Translations under genes and position numbers: made by a program | Notes under the pieces: generated by a model | What the model was told of the DNA's origin: nothing | Seen by the model: only the letters and a program-made list of their open reading frames with translations | Database searches by the model: none | Part shown: positions 1 to 8,924 of the stretch, one piece after another | Position numbering within the stretch: position 1 is the stretch's first letter | Layout: every line of letters starts with the position of its first letter | Assembly: GCF_003628125.1 (NCBI RefSeq) | Contig: NZ_RBZU01000002.1 | Location: 310,001-374,000 of the forward strand | Source of the DNA: Pararobbsia silviterrae | GTDB lineage: Bacteria; Pseudomonadota; Gammaproteobacteria; Burkholderiales; Burkholderiaceae | DNA length: 64,000 bases | Reading direction: 5' to 3'

Positions 1-969
1 GCGTTGCGTCACACCGCCGGTGGGGGTGTCGCCGCTGAGCGTCGGCTCCGTGCAGGCGTAGAAGCCGTTATAGGTGCCGCTCACGAGGGTCGATGCGGTC
101 TGAAGCACCCACGAGCCCGTGCGGTACGTACCGTCGCTGTTCGTGCCGGCCTGGTCGAGCATCAGCGTGACCGCGCCGTTCGCCGTGCTTGCGAACATGC
201 GACCGTACATCACGCCGTTGAGCGTCAGATCGAATGCGCCCGGATAGTCAGTTTGATCCGCGTCGACCGTGATCGTGCCGGTGTCGGTGATGCTCGAATC
301 TTCGTCGTCCGTGCACGTGTCCGAGTACGGGGCGCTCGGGCACGCACGGAACGTGCCGTCGGCGTTGATCTTGATCTGGCCCGTGTCGGCGTCCTGATCG
401 CCCGTCGGCACACCGGCGCTCGTGTAGTCGCCCGAGAGCTTGATGAAGCTATACGTGCCCGCGAGTCCGGCGACAGTCGTCACGCCGTTGTTCGACCCTG
501 CGAGCTGGCCCGCGAGCGTGCCCGAGCCGGCCTTGACGTTCGGCACATTGTAGATCTGTCCGCTCAGGACCCCGTTGTTGCTGCCGTCTACGGTGATGTA
601 GAACGTCATGCCGACGGACGATGCACCGCTTCCCAACTGGGCGGGCACGTCACTGCCGTTCGCCGAGAAGTTCGACACGGAGTACACGTGCGTGTTGCTG
701 TCTTGCGTGTAGGTGCCGGTCAGGCTGTCCTTCAGGCCGAACTGCGAACTGATGAACGAGATCGTCACATAGCCGGTCGACGGCGAATCGAGCTTGACCT
801 CGACCGTGTCGCCGAAGCTCACCGTGGCGATATACGTCGAACCCGACGGCAGCGGTTGCGCTTGCGTGACGCTTTGGCTGGGGGTCGTGCTCGAACCGTC
901 ACCGCCGCCGCACGCGGCCAGCAGCGCGCTGACCCCGATGCAAAACAATGCCTTCTTCAAATTCATCAT
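1..969 (-). CDS. Exported lipoprotein, first of two tandem paralogs (3' end outside window)
   Basis: Read leftwards from an ATG at 967-969 (a second ATG follows directly), the frame stays open to the window edge, giving 323 residues without a stop. The N-terminus has a lysine pair, a hydrophobic stretch and a lipobox ending LLAAC followed by a Gly-rich segment, so it should be a lipid-anchored envelope protein. After the signal it matches the downstream neighbour (1393-2631) nearly position by position, for example QPLPSGSTYIAT and the SFGDT segment that follows, so the two are tandem paralogs. The body is rich in Thr, Ser, Gly and Asp with alternating hydrophobic residues, suggesting beta structure. 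No catalytic motif is recognised and the function is unknown. Confidence 0.85.
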   Translation of the reverse strand, partial: MMNLKKALFCIGVSALLAACGGGDGSSTTPSQSVTQAQPLPSGSTYIATVSFGDTVEVKLDSPSTGYVTISFISSQFGLKDSLTGTYTQDSNTHVYSVSNFSANGSDVPAQLGSGASSVGMTFYITVDGSNNGVLSGQIYNVPNVKAGSGTLAGQLAGSNNGVTTVAGLAGTYSFIKLSGDYTSAGVPTGDQDADTGQIKINADGTFRACPSAPYSDTCTDDEDSSITDTGTITVDADQTDYPGAFDLTLNGVMYGRMFASTANGAVTLMLDQAGTNSDGTYRTGSWVLQTASTLVSGTYNGFYACTEPTLSGDTPTGGVTQR

Positions 970-1030
970 GTGTTTCCAGGTTGTCCAGGTCTTAATTACC
1001 GATCGCGCAGATCGGACAAACGTCGGGCCG

Positions 1031-1143
1031 GATCGAATCGTAATGATCGTGGATACGTATCCGAGCGAGGCGATGACGACGATGGGCCGCATGTGCGGGA
1101 GGAGGCCTTGTGGGTCACCCTCGCCTTGACGTTTTAGCGTCAT
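1031..1143 (-). promoter_or_regulatory. Conserved leader/promoter region of the first lipoprotein gene
   Basis: The 423-base gap 970-1392 holds no gene. Blocks in it recur upstream of the second lipoprotein at almost the same distance from the start: GATCGAATCGTAAT at 1031-1044 (here) and 2694-2707, and TTAGCGTCAT at 1134-1143 and 2796-2805. Conservation of order and spacing (102-103 bases between blocks) suggests that the promoter or 5' UTR was duplicated with the gene. I could not assign clear -35/-10 boxes. Confidence 0.55.
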
Positions 1144-1392
1144 TTCTTTCAATAACTTTAGGGCGGGGTTTAGCCGGGCGGCGCATGTCCTTGAGGGATG
1201 TATACGCCTTGCGTGCATTCTGCGTGCGAATAGGCAAGCTCATGCGGGCGGCGAGATGGTCCAAGGCGTGCGTCAAAGACGATGCTTAAGGGAAATGCGT
1301 CAATTAATAAAATGTGTAAGTGTCGATGTGACAGATGTCAATCGCATCCCCTGTCGAGCGACAGGGGATGGCATGCTTGAATAGCAGGCGGA

Positions 1393-2631
1393 TCAGGGCG
1401 GCGGCGGGGGCGCGACAGTCCGCAAGCACAGACCTTGAACAAAGAAGCCGTCGCCGGCCGGTTCGTCGAGATAAGCGATCGCATTCGACGAGATGGGCAG
1501 GAGCATCATCGCGCTTTGGGTCTGGTTCGTGTTCGTATACGTGGTGGACATCAAACCGTTGATCGCGACCGGGGTCGGCGTCGATGACGAATTGACGGCG
1601 CTGAACGATGTATTGAACGCCAGCGTCGAGTCGCTAATAAAACCCAGAGTCGTGCCGCTGATCGTGGTGTATACGCTCGATATGTCGCCCGTGGCCACGT
1701 CGTCGTTGCCCAGGGTGGGCTCCTCGCAGTAGAACTCGCCGTCATCGGTGCCGCTCACGAGCGTCGATGCCGACTGGAGCACCCACGATCCCGTGCGATA
1801 CGTGCCGTCGCTGTTCGTGCCGGCCTGGTCGAGCATGAGCGTGATCGCGCCGTTCGCCGTGCTCGCGAACAGGCGGCCGTACATCAAGCCGTTGAGCGTC
1901 AGATCGAATGCGCCCGGATAGTCCGTCTGATCGGCATCGACGGCGATCGTGCCCGTGTCGGCGAGGCTCGGATCTTCGTCGTCCATGCACGTGTCCGAGT
2001 ACGCGGCGCTCGGGCACGCGCGGAACGTGCCGTCGGCGTTGATCTTGATCTGACCCGTGTCGGCGTCCTGATCGCCGGTTGCCGTGCCGGCGCTCGTGTA
2101 GTCGCCCGAGAGTTTGATGAAGCTGTACGTGCCCGCGAGCCCGGCCACGGTCGTCACGCCGTTGTTCGAGCCCGTGACTTGTCCCGTCAACGTGCCCGAC
2201 CCCGCCTTGACGTTCGGCACGTCGCCGAACGTGCCGTTTAGCGTCCCATTGCCGGTGCCGTCGGCGGCGATGTTAAACACGAATACGATGCCTGAAGCGC
2301 CGTTCGTCAGCACGTCCGGTGCGCCGCTCGCCGTAAAGTCGTAGGCGGAGTACCGGCCGCTGCTCGAGGTCGAGTACGGACTCGTGATGCTGCCGCTCAA
2401 GCCGAACTGCGAGTTGACGAACGTGATGGTGACGTCGCCCGCCGAGGGCGCGTCGAGCTGCACCTTGATCGTGTCGCCGAAGCTGGCCGTGGCGATATAC
2501 GTCGACCCCGACGGCAGCGGCTGAGTCTGCGCGACGCTTTGACCGGGCGTTGCCGCCGTCGATCCGTCGCCGCCGCACGCGGCCAATAGCGCGCATACCC
2601 CGAGACAGAAGGCGATCTTCTTTATCTGCAT
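1393..2631 (-). CDS. Exported lipoprotein, second tandem paralog
   Basis: This 412-residue protein starts MQIKKIAFCLGVCALLAACGG, a typical lipoprotein signal with a LLAAC lipobox. That choice of start is preferred over in-frame upstream starts, which would add about 113 residues before the signal. The mature part is Thr/Ser/Gly/Asp rich and predicted mainly beta. It is paralogous along its length to the partial gene at 1-969. It ends in a run of five prolines after CLRTVA. No enzymatic motif is visible. It probably sits in the inner leaflet of the outer membrane or at the surface. Function unknown. Confidence 0.85.
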   Translation of the reverse strand: MQIKKIAFCLGVCALLAACGGDGSTAATPGQSVAQTQPLPSGSTYIATASFGDTIKVQLDAPSAGDVTITFVNSQFGLSGSITSPYSTSSSGRYSAYDFTASGAPDVLTNGASGIVFVFNIAADGTGNGTLNGTFGDVPNVKAGSGTLTGQVTGSNNGVTTVAGLAGTYSFIKLSGDYTSAGTATGDQDADTGQIKINADGTFRACPSAAYSDTCMDDEDPSLADTGTIAVDADQTDYPGAFDLTLNGLMYGRLFASTANGAITLMLDQAGTNSDGTYRTGSWVLQSASTLVSGTDDGEFYCEEPTLGNDDVATGDISSVYTTISGTTLGFISDSTLAFNTSFSAVNSSSTPTPVAINGLMSTTYTNTNQTQSAMMLLPISSNAIAYLDEPAGDGFFVQGLCLRTVAPPPPP

Positions 2632-3261
2632 GATGTGGTCCAGGCTGTTCTGATCTCCGACGCCGCGCATCGCAATCGACGCATGACGTGCCCGATCGAA
2701 TCGTAATTGTGGTGAATACGTATTCAGCGGGTCGATGGCGCGATGTGCCGCGCGCAGCGGGAGAGGGTCCTGCGATCCCGCTTTGACCTTACACATTAGC
2801 GTCATTCCGACGAAGAACTTGAGTGTTTTAAACGCGCGGCTAAAACGGTGCGTGGGTCGGTATGCGGGTCTTAGCGCAAGTCCATGCGGAAATAGGCAAA
2901 ATAAAACGTGCGTTTTAAATCGAATGCCCGATGCGGTGTCGTGGGGCTTCGCGCACGTCAAGCGCGCCAAGCGAATAAAAGGGGCGGCGTGCTAAAGCCC
3001 ACGGCGCTTGAGAGGTCGATATGTGAAGTTCACAAATCGAGCGCATGATTGAATTTGATGTGTCAGTCTGCGAGTCGCGGACGCGACATGGTGTGCGTGC
3101 GATGTCTCGTGAGACTGACTCGGGACGCGAGTTTCGGGCAAGCGCTTCGATCGCGCGCCAGGCTCGATATGCGCGCGTCACGCCGCCGAGCGATTGCGTG
3201 AATCCGAGGCGCGATGCTCCGCCGCAACACCATCCACACACTGCTTCGACCCGGGATTTCC
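2632..3261. promoter_or_regulatory. Divergent intergenic region with duplicated leader and a perfect palindrome
   Basis: There is no convincing gene in these 630 bases. On the minus strand they carry the leader of the 1393-2631 lipoprotein, with blocks 2694-2707 and 2796-2805 shared with its paralog. A 16-base inverted repeat, TAAAACG-TG-CGTTTTA, lies at 2902-2917, and a second AT-rich TTTTAAA element at about 2825-2831. The palindrome is a candidate operator for either divergent gene; the regulator is unknown. Confidence 0.45.
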
Positions 3262-4359
3262 ATGAAGGCACGCTTGCGTGAACACCGATATGACGCGATG
3301 GCGCATGTCGTTGTGCGCTTAGTTGGACGTTTGGTCGGACGTTTAGCGGAGCGCCCGGTGGACGGTTTATTAGGCCGCTTACTAAAGCGCTCGACACATC
3401 GCAAAGCGCCCCACTTGGTCGGGCGCTTTGCGAGACCCGTATTGGGTCGCCTGGTGAGCGCCGCGATCGCCGCGATCGTCGGCATGGGCAGCTTCGCGGG
3501 CACGGCCGGCGCGACGTCGTCGAGCGAACGCGATCTCGCGCCGTCGATCGGCGTCGCGGTCGGGCCGCAGTACGACACCACGCATGTGTATGTCGCCGAG
3601 GCCGATCTCGACGCCTTCGTCAACAGCTTCACCGCGACCTTCGACGGCCGTGCCTCGCCGCGCGGCGTCTTTCAAGTCACGCCGACGCCGAGCCAGACCG
3701 CGAGCCAGTACATTCAGACGCCCGTCGGCATGCTGTCGGTGTTCGGCTTCAAGACACCGGTTCCTTATCCGTTCGGCGCCGAACGAACCGGCTATCTCGT
3801 GACCGATATCGACGAGGCGGTCAAGCAGGCAAGGGCGGCCGGCGCGGACGTCATCGTCGCGCCGTTCGACGATCCGATCGGCAGGGACGCGATCGTGCAA
3901 TTTCCGGGCGGCGTCGATATGCAGCTCTATTGGCATACGAAGGCGCCGCACTACGGACCGCTTGAGACGGTTCCCGTCAATCGCGTCTATCTGAGCCCCT
4001 ACAAGGCGGACGCGTTCGTGCGCAGCTTCGTGCGATTTTCGAAGGGTCACGTCGTACGCGACGACCGCCATGCCGACGCGGCGCAGATCGGCCTCCCCGG
4101 TCAAACGTTCCGGCGCATCGACGTGGTCTCGGCGTTCGGCAAGCTCACGGCATTCGTGACCGACGGCAGGCTGCCGTATCCGTACGGGCGCGAGCTCACG
4201 GGTTACGCGGTCAAGGATCTCGATGCGACGCTCGACAAGGCCAAGGCCTCGGGTGCGAGCATCGTGTCGGACCCGGTGAAGACCCCGGATGGACGCACGG
4301 CGATGATTCAGTTTCCGGGCGGCTATGTCGCGGAGATTCACGAAGCACGGCCAGAATGA
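3262..4359 (+). CDS. Exported two-domain glyoxalase/VOC-family protein
   Basis: The mature region holds two homologous VOC (glyoxalase/bleomycin-resistance) modules. Each ends with a signature around IVQFPGGVDMQLYWH and MIQFPGGYVAEIHE, and each contains a YPFG or YPYG segment before GYLVTD or GYAVKD. VOC proteins usually bind a metal and act on small aldehydes or aromatics; no activity can be assigned here. A hydrophobic stretch ending AGTAGA before SSSERD looks like a Sec signal peptide, so the protein is probably periplasmic. It is preceded by an unusually long Arg/Leu-rich N-terminus built from a 4-residue VGRL-like repeat. Start choice is uncertain: ATGs at 3214, 3262 and 3298 share the frame and none has a strong ribosome site. 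Confidence 0.75.
   Translation: MKARLREHRYDAMAHVVVRLVGRLVGRLAERPVDGLLGRLLKRSTHRKAPHLVGRFARPVLGRLVSAAIAAIVGMGSFAGTAGATSSSERDLAPSIGVAVGPQYDTTHVYVAEADLDAFVNSFTATFDGRASPRGVFQVTPTPSQTASQYIQTPVGMLSVFGFKTPVPYPFGAERTGYLVTDIDEAVKQARAAGADVIVAPFDDPIGRDAIVQFPGGVDMQLYWHTKAPHYGPLETVPVNRVYLSPYKADAFVRSFVRFSKGHVVRDDRHADAAQIGLPGQTFRRIDVVSAFGKLTAFVTDGRLPYPYGRELTGYAVKDLDATLDKAKASGASIVSDPVKTPDGRTAMIQFPGGYVAEIHEARPE
3310..3393 (+). repeat. Degenerate 12-bp tandem repeat encoding VGRL-like units
   Basis: Seven consecutive 12-base units begin at 3310, 3322, 3334, 3346, 3358, 3370 and 3382, for example GTTGGACGTTTG and GTCGGACGTTTA. In frame they give VVRL, VGRL, VGRL, AERP, VDGL, LGRL, LKRS. Further weaker copies follow to about 3453. 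The repeat lies before the hydrophobic core of the signal peptide, where long repeats are unusual. Confidence 0.8.
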
Positions 4360-4391
4360 GCGAGCGCCCGTCCGCGATGCGTTCGTCCGCG

Positions 4392-4453
4392 CACACGTAC
4401 ACGTCCACGTACACATACGCGCATACGCATACGTACGTCCACGCATACGATAG
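4392..4453 (+). repeat. Degenerate 6-bp tandem repeat downstream of the VOC gene
   Basis: Starting about 35 bases after the stop of the VOC gene, CACGTA-like hexamers (CACGTA, CACGTC, CACGTA, CACATA, TACGCA, TACGTA and others) run for roughly ten units. No ORF uses the segment. It belongs to the set of repeats found after transcription-unit ends in this window. Confidence 0.7.
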
Positions 4454-4488
4454 GCCACGATTCGACAGATTCAGGCAGTCATGATTCT

Positions 4489-4509
4489 GCGAGCCCCGTA
4501 CGGGCTCGC
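4489..4509 (+). terminator. Hairpin between VOC protein and alpha/beta hydrolase
   Basis: GCGAGCCC and GGGCTCGC form a perfect 8-bp stem around a 5-base loop. No T-run follows, so it is at best an imperfect intrinsic terminator, or a stem at the start of the hydrolase leader. Confidence 0.4.
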
Positions 4510-4592
4510 GCGCTAGCGTTCCCCCTGTTGCACCTTCCCTTCGTGCGCGATGCGCACGTCATGTTGAGCGGTTCTTTCGAGGAATTCGAACG

Positions 4593-5414
4593 ATGAGCAC
4601 GGTAACGACGAAAGATGGCACGCGGATCTTCTACAAGGACTGGGGCAGCGGCAAGCCCGTGGTCTTCTCGCACGGATGGCCGCTGAGTTCGGATGCGTGG
4701 GATCCGCAGTTGCTGTTCTTTGTCCAGAAGGGCTATCGCGTGATCGCGCACGACCGTCGCGGCCATGGCCGCTCGGACCAGACCGCGCATGGCAACGATA
4801 TGGACACCTATGCCGACGATCTCGCGGCCGTGCTCGATGCGCTCGACGTGCAGGATGCGATGCTCGTGGGCCACTCGACGGGCGGCGGCGAGATCGCGCA
4901 TTACGTGGGCCGTCACGGCACGAAGCGTGTCGCTAAGCTCGTGCTGATCGGTGCGGTGCCGCCGGTCATGGTCCAGTCGGCCACGAATCCCGACGGCGTG
5001 CCGCTGTCGGTGTTCGACGGCATTCGCGAGAATACGGCGGGCCGGCGTTCGCAGTTCTTCAAGGAACTCGCGGTGCCGTTCTACGGGTTCAATCGCGACG
5101 GCGCGAAGGTCGAACAGGCCGTGATCGACGAATTCTGGCGCGAGGGCATGCAGGGCGGCATCCTCGGCCACTATGCGTGCATCAAGGAGTTCTCGGAAGT
5201 CGACTATACGGCGGACCTCGAGAAGATCGACAAGCCGACGCTCGTGCTGCACGGCGACGACGATCAGATCGTGCCGATCGACAACGCGGGCCGCAAGACC
5301 GCGAAGATCGTCAAGGGCGCGACGCTCAAGGTCTATGCGGGTGCATCGCACGGCATGTGCACGACGCATGCCGCGCAGGTCAACGCGGATCTGCTGGCAT
5401 TCCGCGAGGCTTGA
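4593..5414 (+). CDS. Alpha/beta hydrolase of the non-heme chloroperoxidase/arylesterase type
   Basis: The 273-residue protein is the usual size for cofactor-free haloperoxidase/arylesterase hydrolases. The nucleophile motif GHSTGGG puts the serine at residue 95; the acid is probably Asp224 in GDDDQIVP and the base His253 in ASHGM. The oxyanion region is the HGWP motif near residue 27. No signal peptide is seen, so it should be cytosolic. These enzymes hydrolyse esters or lactones and can catalyse perhydrolysis in vitro; the natural substrate cannot be inferred. It stands alone, convergent with the beta-propeller gene. Confidence 0.88.
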   Translation: MSTVTTKDGTRIFYKDWGSGKPVVFSHGWPLSSDAWDPQLLFFVQKGYRVIAHDRRGHGRSDQTAHGNDMDTYADDLAAVLDALDVQDAMLVGHSTGGGEIAHYVGRHGTKRVAKLVLIGAVPPVMVQSATNPDGVPLSVFDGIRENTAGRRSQFFKELAVPFYGFNRDGAKVEQAVIDEFWREGMQGGILGHYACIKEFSEVDYTADLEKIDKPTLVLHGDDDQIVPIDNAGRKTAKIVKGATLKVYAGASHGMCTTHAAQVNADLLAFREA

Positions 5415-5425
5415 GCTTGAGTCGT

Positions 5426-5461
5426 GACCGCATGCGCGCGCACGCGCGCTCGCATGCGGTC
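5426..5461. terminator. Strong hairpin between convergent genes (bidirectional terminator candidate)
   Basis: GACCGCATGCG at 5426-5436 pairs perfectly with CGCATGCGGTC at 5451-5461, and the GC-alternating interior can extend the stem. It lies exactly between the stop codons of the convergent genes ending at 5414 and 5467. No T-tract is present on either side, so termination by this structure alone is inferred from position. Confidence 0.6.
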
Positions 5462-5466
5462 GCCGA

Positions 5467-6399
5467 TCAGGCCGCCACGTAGTCGATGCCCGTCAGCGCG
5501 CCCAGATGTGTCGTCGTCGCGAAGTGCGTCTCTTGCCGCGTGTCGATATCGATCTCGCGGATATTCCCCGCGAGATCCGTGACGAACGCGCGGCGGCCCT
5601 CGATATCGAGCGACACGCCGATGCCTTCCTTGAGCCCCCGGATCAGCACCTCGCGCTCGGACACGCCCTGGGCCGTGATCTTGCCGCGGTTCAGGCTGTT
5701 GCCGTCGTGCGTGTCGTCGCCGCGATCGGTCCAGTAGAGCATATGCGTCTGATGATCGATGTCGAGATCGATCGGCTCGGGCAGATCGGCGAGCAGACAT
5801 TCGATGTCGGGGCGCTGCGTGGCCGTCGCGCCCGCGGGCAGCGCGATGCCGGCACGGAAGATGCGGCCGAGGCCGCCGTCGGGCGGGCCTTTCTGCGTCC
5901 AGTACAGATGCTTGTTCGGGATATCGAGTGCAATGCCGACGCAATGGCGCGTCGCGTCTTCGGTATCCTCGGGAAAATTGCCCGTGCGCACGAGCTCGGT
6001 GACCTCCGAGCCGTCGAGCCGCGCGCGCATGACGCGCATGCCTTCGCGATCGCACCAGTAGAGATGCCCGCCTTCGACGTCGAGCACGATTTCCTTCGGC
6101 GTGCCGGCCAGGCCCGAGGCGACGAGCACGCGGTGCCCGGTGCCGTCGAGGTTCGCGCATTCGATCGTGCCGTCGTTCGGCGGGATGGGCTGCGGCAGCG
6201 GATCGCTGTCGAGCAGATGAATGCCGGAGCCCATATTGGTCCAGTAGGCGATCCGGTTGGCCGCGTCGATCTTGATGCCGTCGGGCGTGCCTGCGAGTTC
6301 GGCCTTGATCGTCAGATGGTTGCCGTCGGAACCGACGGCGACGATCGAGGGGGGGCGCGCTTGCAATACGTACAACGTACCTTCGGCGGGAGAGGTCAT
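5467..6399 (-). CDS. YWTD/NHL-type six-bladed beta-propeller protein
   Basis: The 310-residue protein carries repeated blade motifs of the LDL-receptor YWTD class: AYWTN, LYWCD, LYWTQ, LYWTD, each spaced about 45-50 residues, with I/L-x-L-D preceding the strands. Bacterial members are either SMP-30-like lactonases or uncharacterised. The start at 6399 is chosen because GGAG lies upstream at suitable spacing; an upstream in-frame ATG at 6492 has none. No signal peptide is seen. Its minus-strand neighbours are a methyltransferase and an aromatic-acid carrier, but a 312-base gap separates it from them. Function unknown. Confidence 0.82.
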   Translation of the reverse strand: MTSPAEGTLYVLQARPPSIVAVGSDGNHLTIKAELAGTPDGIKIDAANRIAYWTNMGSGIHLLDSDPLPQPIPPNDGTIECANLDGTGHRVLVASGLAGTPKEIVLDVEGGHLYWCDREGMRVMRARLDGSEVTELVRTGNFPEDTEDATRHCVGIALDIPNKHLYWTQKGPPDGGLGRIFRAGIALPAGATATQRPDIECLLADLPEPIDLDIDHQTHMLYWTDRGDDTHDGNSLNRGKITAQGVSEREVLIRGLKEGIGVSLDIEGRRAFVTDLAGNIREIDIDTRQETHFATTTHLGALTGIDYVAA

Positions 6400-6711
6400 G
6401 TATCGAGCTCCGATCGTTGAAAAGGGTCGAATACGACGCGCTGCCGTCGGATATCGTTCGATATCGAGCAGGGTCGAGTCTTTCCGAGTCATCGCGTCGA
6501 AGCGTAGCGCAAAGCAATAAAACCTGCATGACAGTGCAGGGACGGCGCGGTTTCGAATGGCGATAACGATCAGCGCGATACGCAGGGAACGCGCGCTCGC
6601 ATCGCGTGCGTATCGTACGTGTCGTGCTGATCGTGCTTATTGTCCTTATCGCGCGCGCGTTTTCGCTCAGCTCGCCGGACGGCGGGTGGCGTTAGATGTC
6701 GGGTTCGATGC
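6400..6711 (-). promoter_or_regulatory. Upstream region of the beta-propeller gene with an inverted repeat
   Basis: This 312-base gap holds no gene. CCTGCA-TGACAG-TGCAGG at 6523-6540 is a perfect 6-bp inverted repeat and a candidate operator about 125 bases before the start of the propeller gene. Nothing else is recognisable. Confidence 0.4.
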
Positions 6712-7443
6712 CTACTTGACGCCCCAGAACAAATCGGCGCCGCGCCACGAGAATGTCGCGGGGTTGCGCACGAGTCCGTCGAACGCTTCGAGCAATTCGG
6801 CGGGGCTGTAGTACGAGACGTCTTCGGGGCCGCTGCGTCCCGAGCCGCGATAGAGCTTGTCCATCCAGTATTCGATGTGCAGATCCTGCTCGGCGATCCG
6901 GCGCGTGTGCGCGCCGATGCCGATCTCGGACAACAGGATCACGCGGCCCGGCTTCATGACGCGCAGCAGATCCTGTCCGCACTCGCGCCAGTCGTCGGCA
7001 TGCTGGATCGCCTGGATGACCGCGACGCAGTCGAAGTGCTCATCGGGAAACGCCTGCGAATAATCGTATTTCCAGCTTCCGACGCGCCCGCTGCGGCCCT
7101 TGACGCCGGCCGCCGTCGTCGTGCGCGCCTGTTCGATGACGTCGAACGTCGTGATCTCGCCTTCCTCGCCGATGCGCGCGCGGATGTCGTTTTCGAAGCC
7201 GCATGTTTCGACGCTTTCGCCGATCAGCAGGACTTTGTCGCCGCGTCGGAGTTCGAGCTTGCTGTACATGAGCTCGCGAAACGGGCCGGCCATATGGATC
7301 CACATATACGGCAGCCCGCAAATCAGCGTCGCCTTGCACCAGCGATAGCGTTCCTCGGGGTTCAGGATGACTTCGCCGAAACGGCGGATATCGTGTGCGC
7401 CGAGCCAGTCCCAGGGGTTGTCGGATACGGGGGGCGTGGACAT
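6712..7443 (-). CDS. Class I SAM-dependent methyltransferase
   Basis: The 243-residue protein has a Rossmann-type motif I variant, VLLIGES (about residues 71-77), an acidic FDVIEQ after the second strand, and DCVAVIQAIQHADDW followed by a KPGRVILLSEIG segment, matching methyltransferase motifs II-III. Motif I lacks the usual GxGxG, so the cofactor loop is divergent. It is 32 bases downstream of the AAHS carrier on the same strand and is likely co-transcribed with it. That suggests it acts on an imported aromatic or small acid, but no substrate can be named. Confidence 0.75.
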   Translation of the reverse strand: MSTPPVSDNPWDWLGAHDIRRFGEVILNPEERYRWCKATLICGLPYMWIHMAGPFRELMYSKLELRRGDKVLLIGESVETCGFENDIRARIGEEGEITTFDVIEQARTTTAAGVKGRSGRVGSWKYDYSQAFPDEHFDCVAVIQAIQHADDWRECGQDLLRVMKPGRVILLSEIGIGAHTRRIAEQDLHIEYWMDKLYRGSGRSGPEDVSYYSPAELLEAFDGLVRNPATFSWRGADLFWGVK

Positions 7444-7475
7444 GATGGGCGTGTCTCCGGTGTGTGGGGAATCGG

Positions 7476-8924
7476 TCAGTGCGCGGGCCGTGCGGTTTCG
7501 GCCGCGGCGTGTGTATCTGGATCGGTTTCAGTTTCGGCCGCCGGATGCGCGCGCAGCCGTGCCAGACCCGCGGTCGCGCTGGCGATGACGGCGAGCGCGG
7601 CGAGCACGGCCGGCACCACGGCGGCCGCGAAGATCTCGCGCGAGTCCCAGCCCGCGAGCAAGGCCGCGCCGCCGAGCAAGGGGCCGAGAATCGAGCCGAA
7701 GCGTCCGACGCCGAGTCCCCAGCCGATGCCCGTCGAACGCGCCGACGTTGGATAGAACGTGGCGGCGAAGACATTGAGGCCGGCCTGCGCGCCCTGGATC
7801 GCCCAGCCGATGACTCCCGCTGCGCAGATGGACAGCATCGGCGTGAGCGGCGCGCGCGAGAGCGTGATCGCGGTCAGCGTGAAGATCGCGAATTCGACGA
7901 CGAGCACGCGCGGCGAGCGGAACGCGCGCATCAGCGGCGCCTGCGCGAGCGAACCGACGATGCCGCCGAAACCGAATGCCGTGATCGCCTGCACGCCGAC
8001 CGCGGCGGGCAGGCCCGCGGCCTTGAGCAAGGCGGGCATCCAGCTCACGACGAGATAGAGCACGAGCAGATTCATGAAATACGTGAGCCACAGCAGCAGC
8101 GTGACGGTCGCGCGGCCGTATCGGAAGAGCTCGACGACGGGCGATTTCGCGTCGGCCGCGCGGCCCGACGGCGGCGCGAACACGGTGCGGTCATCGATGC
8201 CCGCGGGCCAGATGCGCGCCATGATGCGGCGCACGCGCGCCGTATTGCGAGGATCGAGATTCAGGAAGCGGACCGACTCGGGCATGACGCCGATGACGAT
8301 CGCGGCCAGCACGAGCGGAATGACGCCGCCGATATAGAACATCGCGCGCCAGCCCCAGAGCGGCAGCACGAACGACGCGCACAAACCCGCGCACATGCTG
8401 CCGACCGCGATGCACGACGCCGAGATGCAGATCGTCAGCGCGCGCAGGCGGGCCGGCGTGTACTCGGCGACGAGCGACATCGTGCTCGGCATCGCGCCGC
8501 CGAGTCCGAATCCCGTCAAAAAGCGCAGCACCATGAGGCTCGTGCGGTCCTGCGCGAATCCCGTGAGACCCGTCAGTGTACCGACCGTGAGCACAGATAC
8601 AATCAAGGCGCGGCGGCGTCCCCAGCGATCCCCGATCGGTCCCATGATCAGCGTGCCGGCCATGAGGCCGAACAATCCCGCGGAAAACACGGGGCCGAAC
8701 GAGCGGACGTCGATGTGGAATGCCTCGGCGATCGGCAACGCGAGAAAGCCGATCGCCTGCGCGTCGAAGCCGTCGATCGTCGTAATGCACGCGCAGAGCG
8801 CGACGACGATCAGCTGCAGCGCGCGCATCGGTTCGCGGTCGATGACTTCATCGACGCGCACCGGTTCGGCGCCGGGGAGCGCGCGGCGTTCATCGTCCGC
8901 CGACAATGCGGTGTGGTTCGACAT
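7476..8924 (-). CDS. MFS aromatic-acid/H+ symporter (AAHS type)
   Basis: A 482-residue membrane protein with about twelve hydrophobic segments. The first ends in the TTIDGFDAQAIGF motif typical of PcaK/BenK-like aromatic acid carriers, and GDRWGRRRALI is the MFS loop 2-3 signature. The N-terminal tail is hydrophilic and the C-terminus is Thr/Glu/Ala rich. The start at 8924 is fixed by GGGAGGAG just upstream. It should import an aromatic acid with a proton. It is transcribed divergently from the aldehyde dehydrogenase at 9475. Confidence 0.88.
   Translation of the reverse strand: MSNHTALSADDERRALPGAEPVRVDEVIDREPMRALQLIVVALCACITTIDGFDAQAIGFLALPIAEAFHIDVRSFGPVFSAGLFGLMAGTLIMGPIGDRWGRRRALIVSVLTVGTLTGLTGFAQDRTSLMVLRFLTGFGLGGAMPSTMSLVAEYTPARLRALTICISASCIAVGSMCAGLCASFVLPLWGWRAMFYIGGVIPLVLAAIVIGVMPESVRFLNLDPRNTARVRRIMARIWPAGIDDRTVFAPPSGRAADAKSPVVELFRYGRATVTLLLWLTYFMNLLVLYLVVSWMPALLKAAGLPAAVGVQAITAFGFGGIVGSLAQAPLMRAFRSPRVLVVEFAIFTLTAITLSRAPLTPMLSICAAGVIGWAIQGAQAGLNVFAATFYPTSARSTGIGWGLGVGRFGSILGPLLGGAALLAGWDSREIFAAAVVPAVLAALAVIASATAGLARLRAHPAAETETDPDTHAAAETARPAH

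Noticed and set aside
4-1137. Plus-strand frame of 377 codons opposite the first lipoprotein
   Set aside because: The minus strand carries a lipoprotein signal and a paralog next door; the plus-strand translation has no features.
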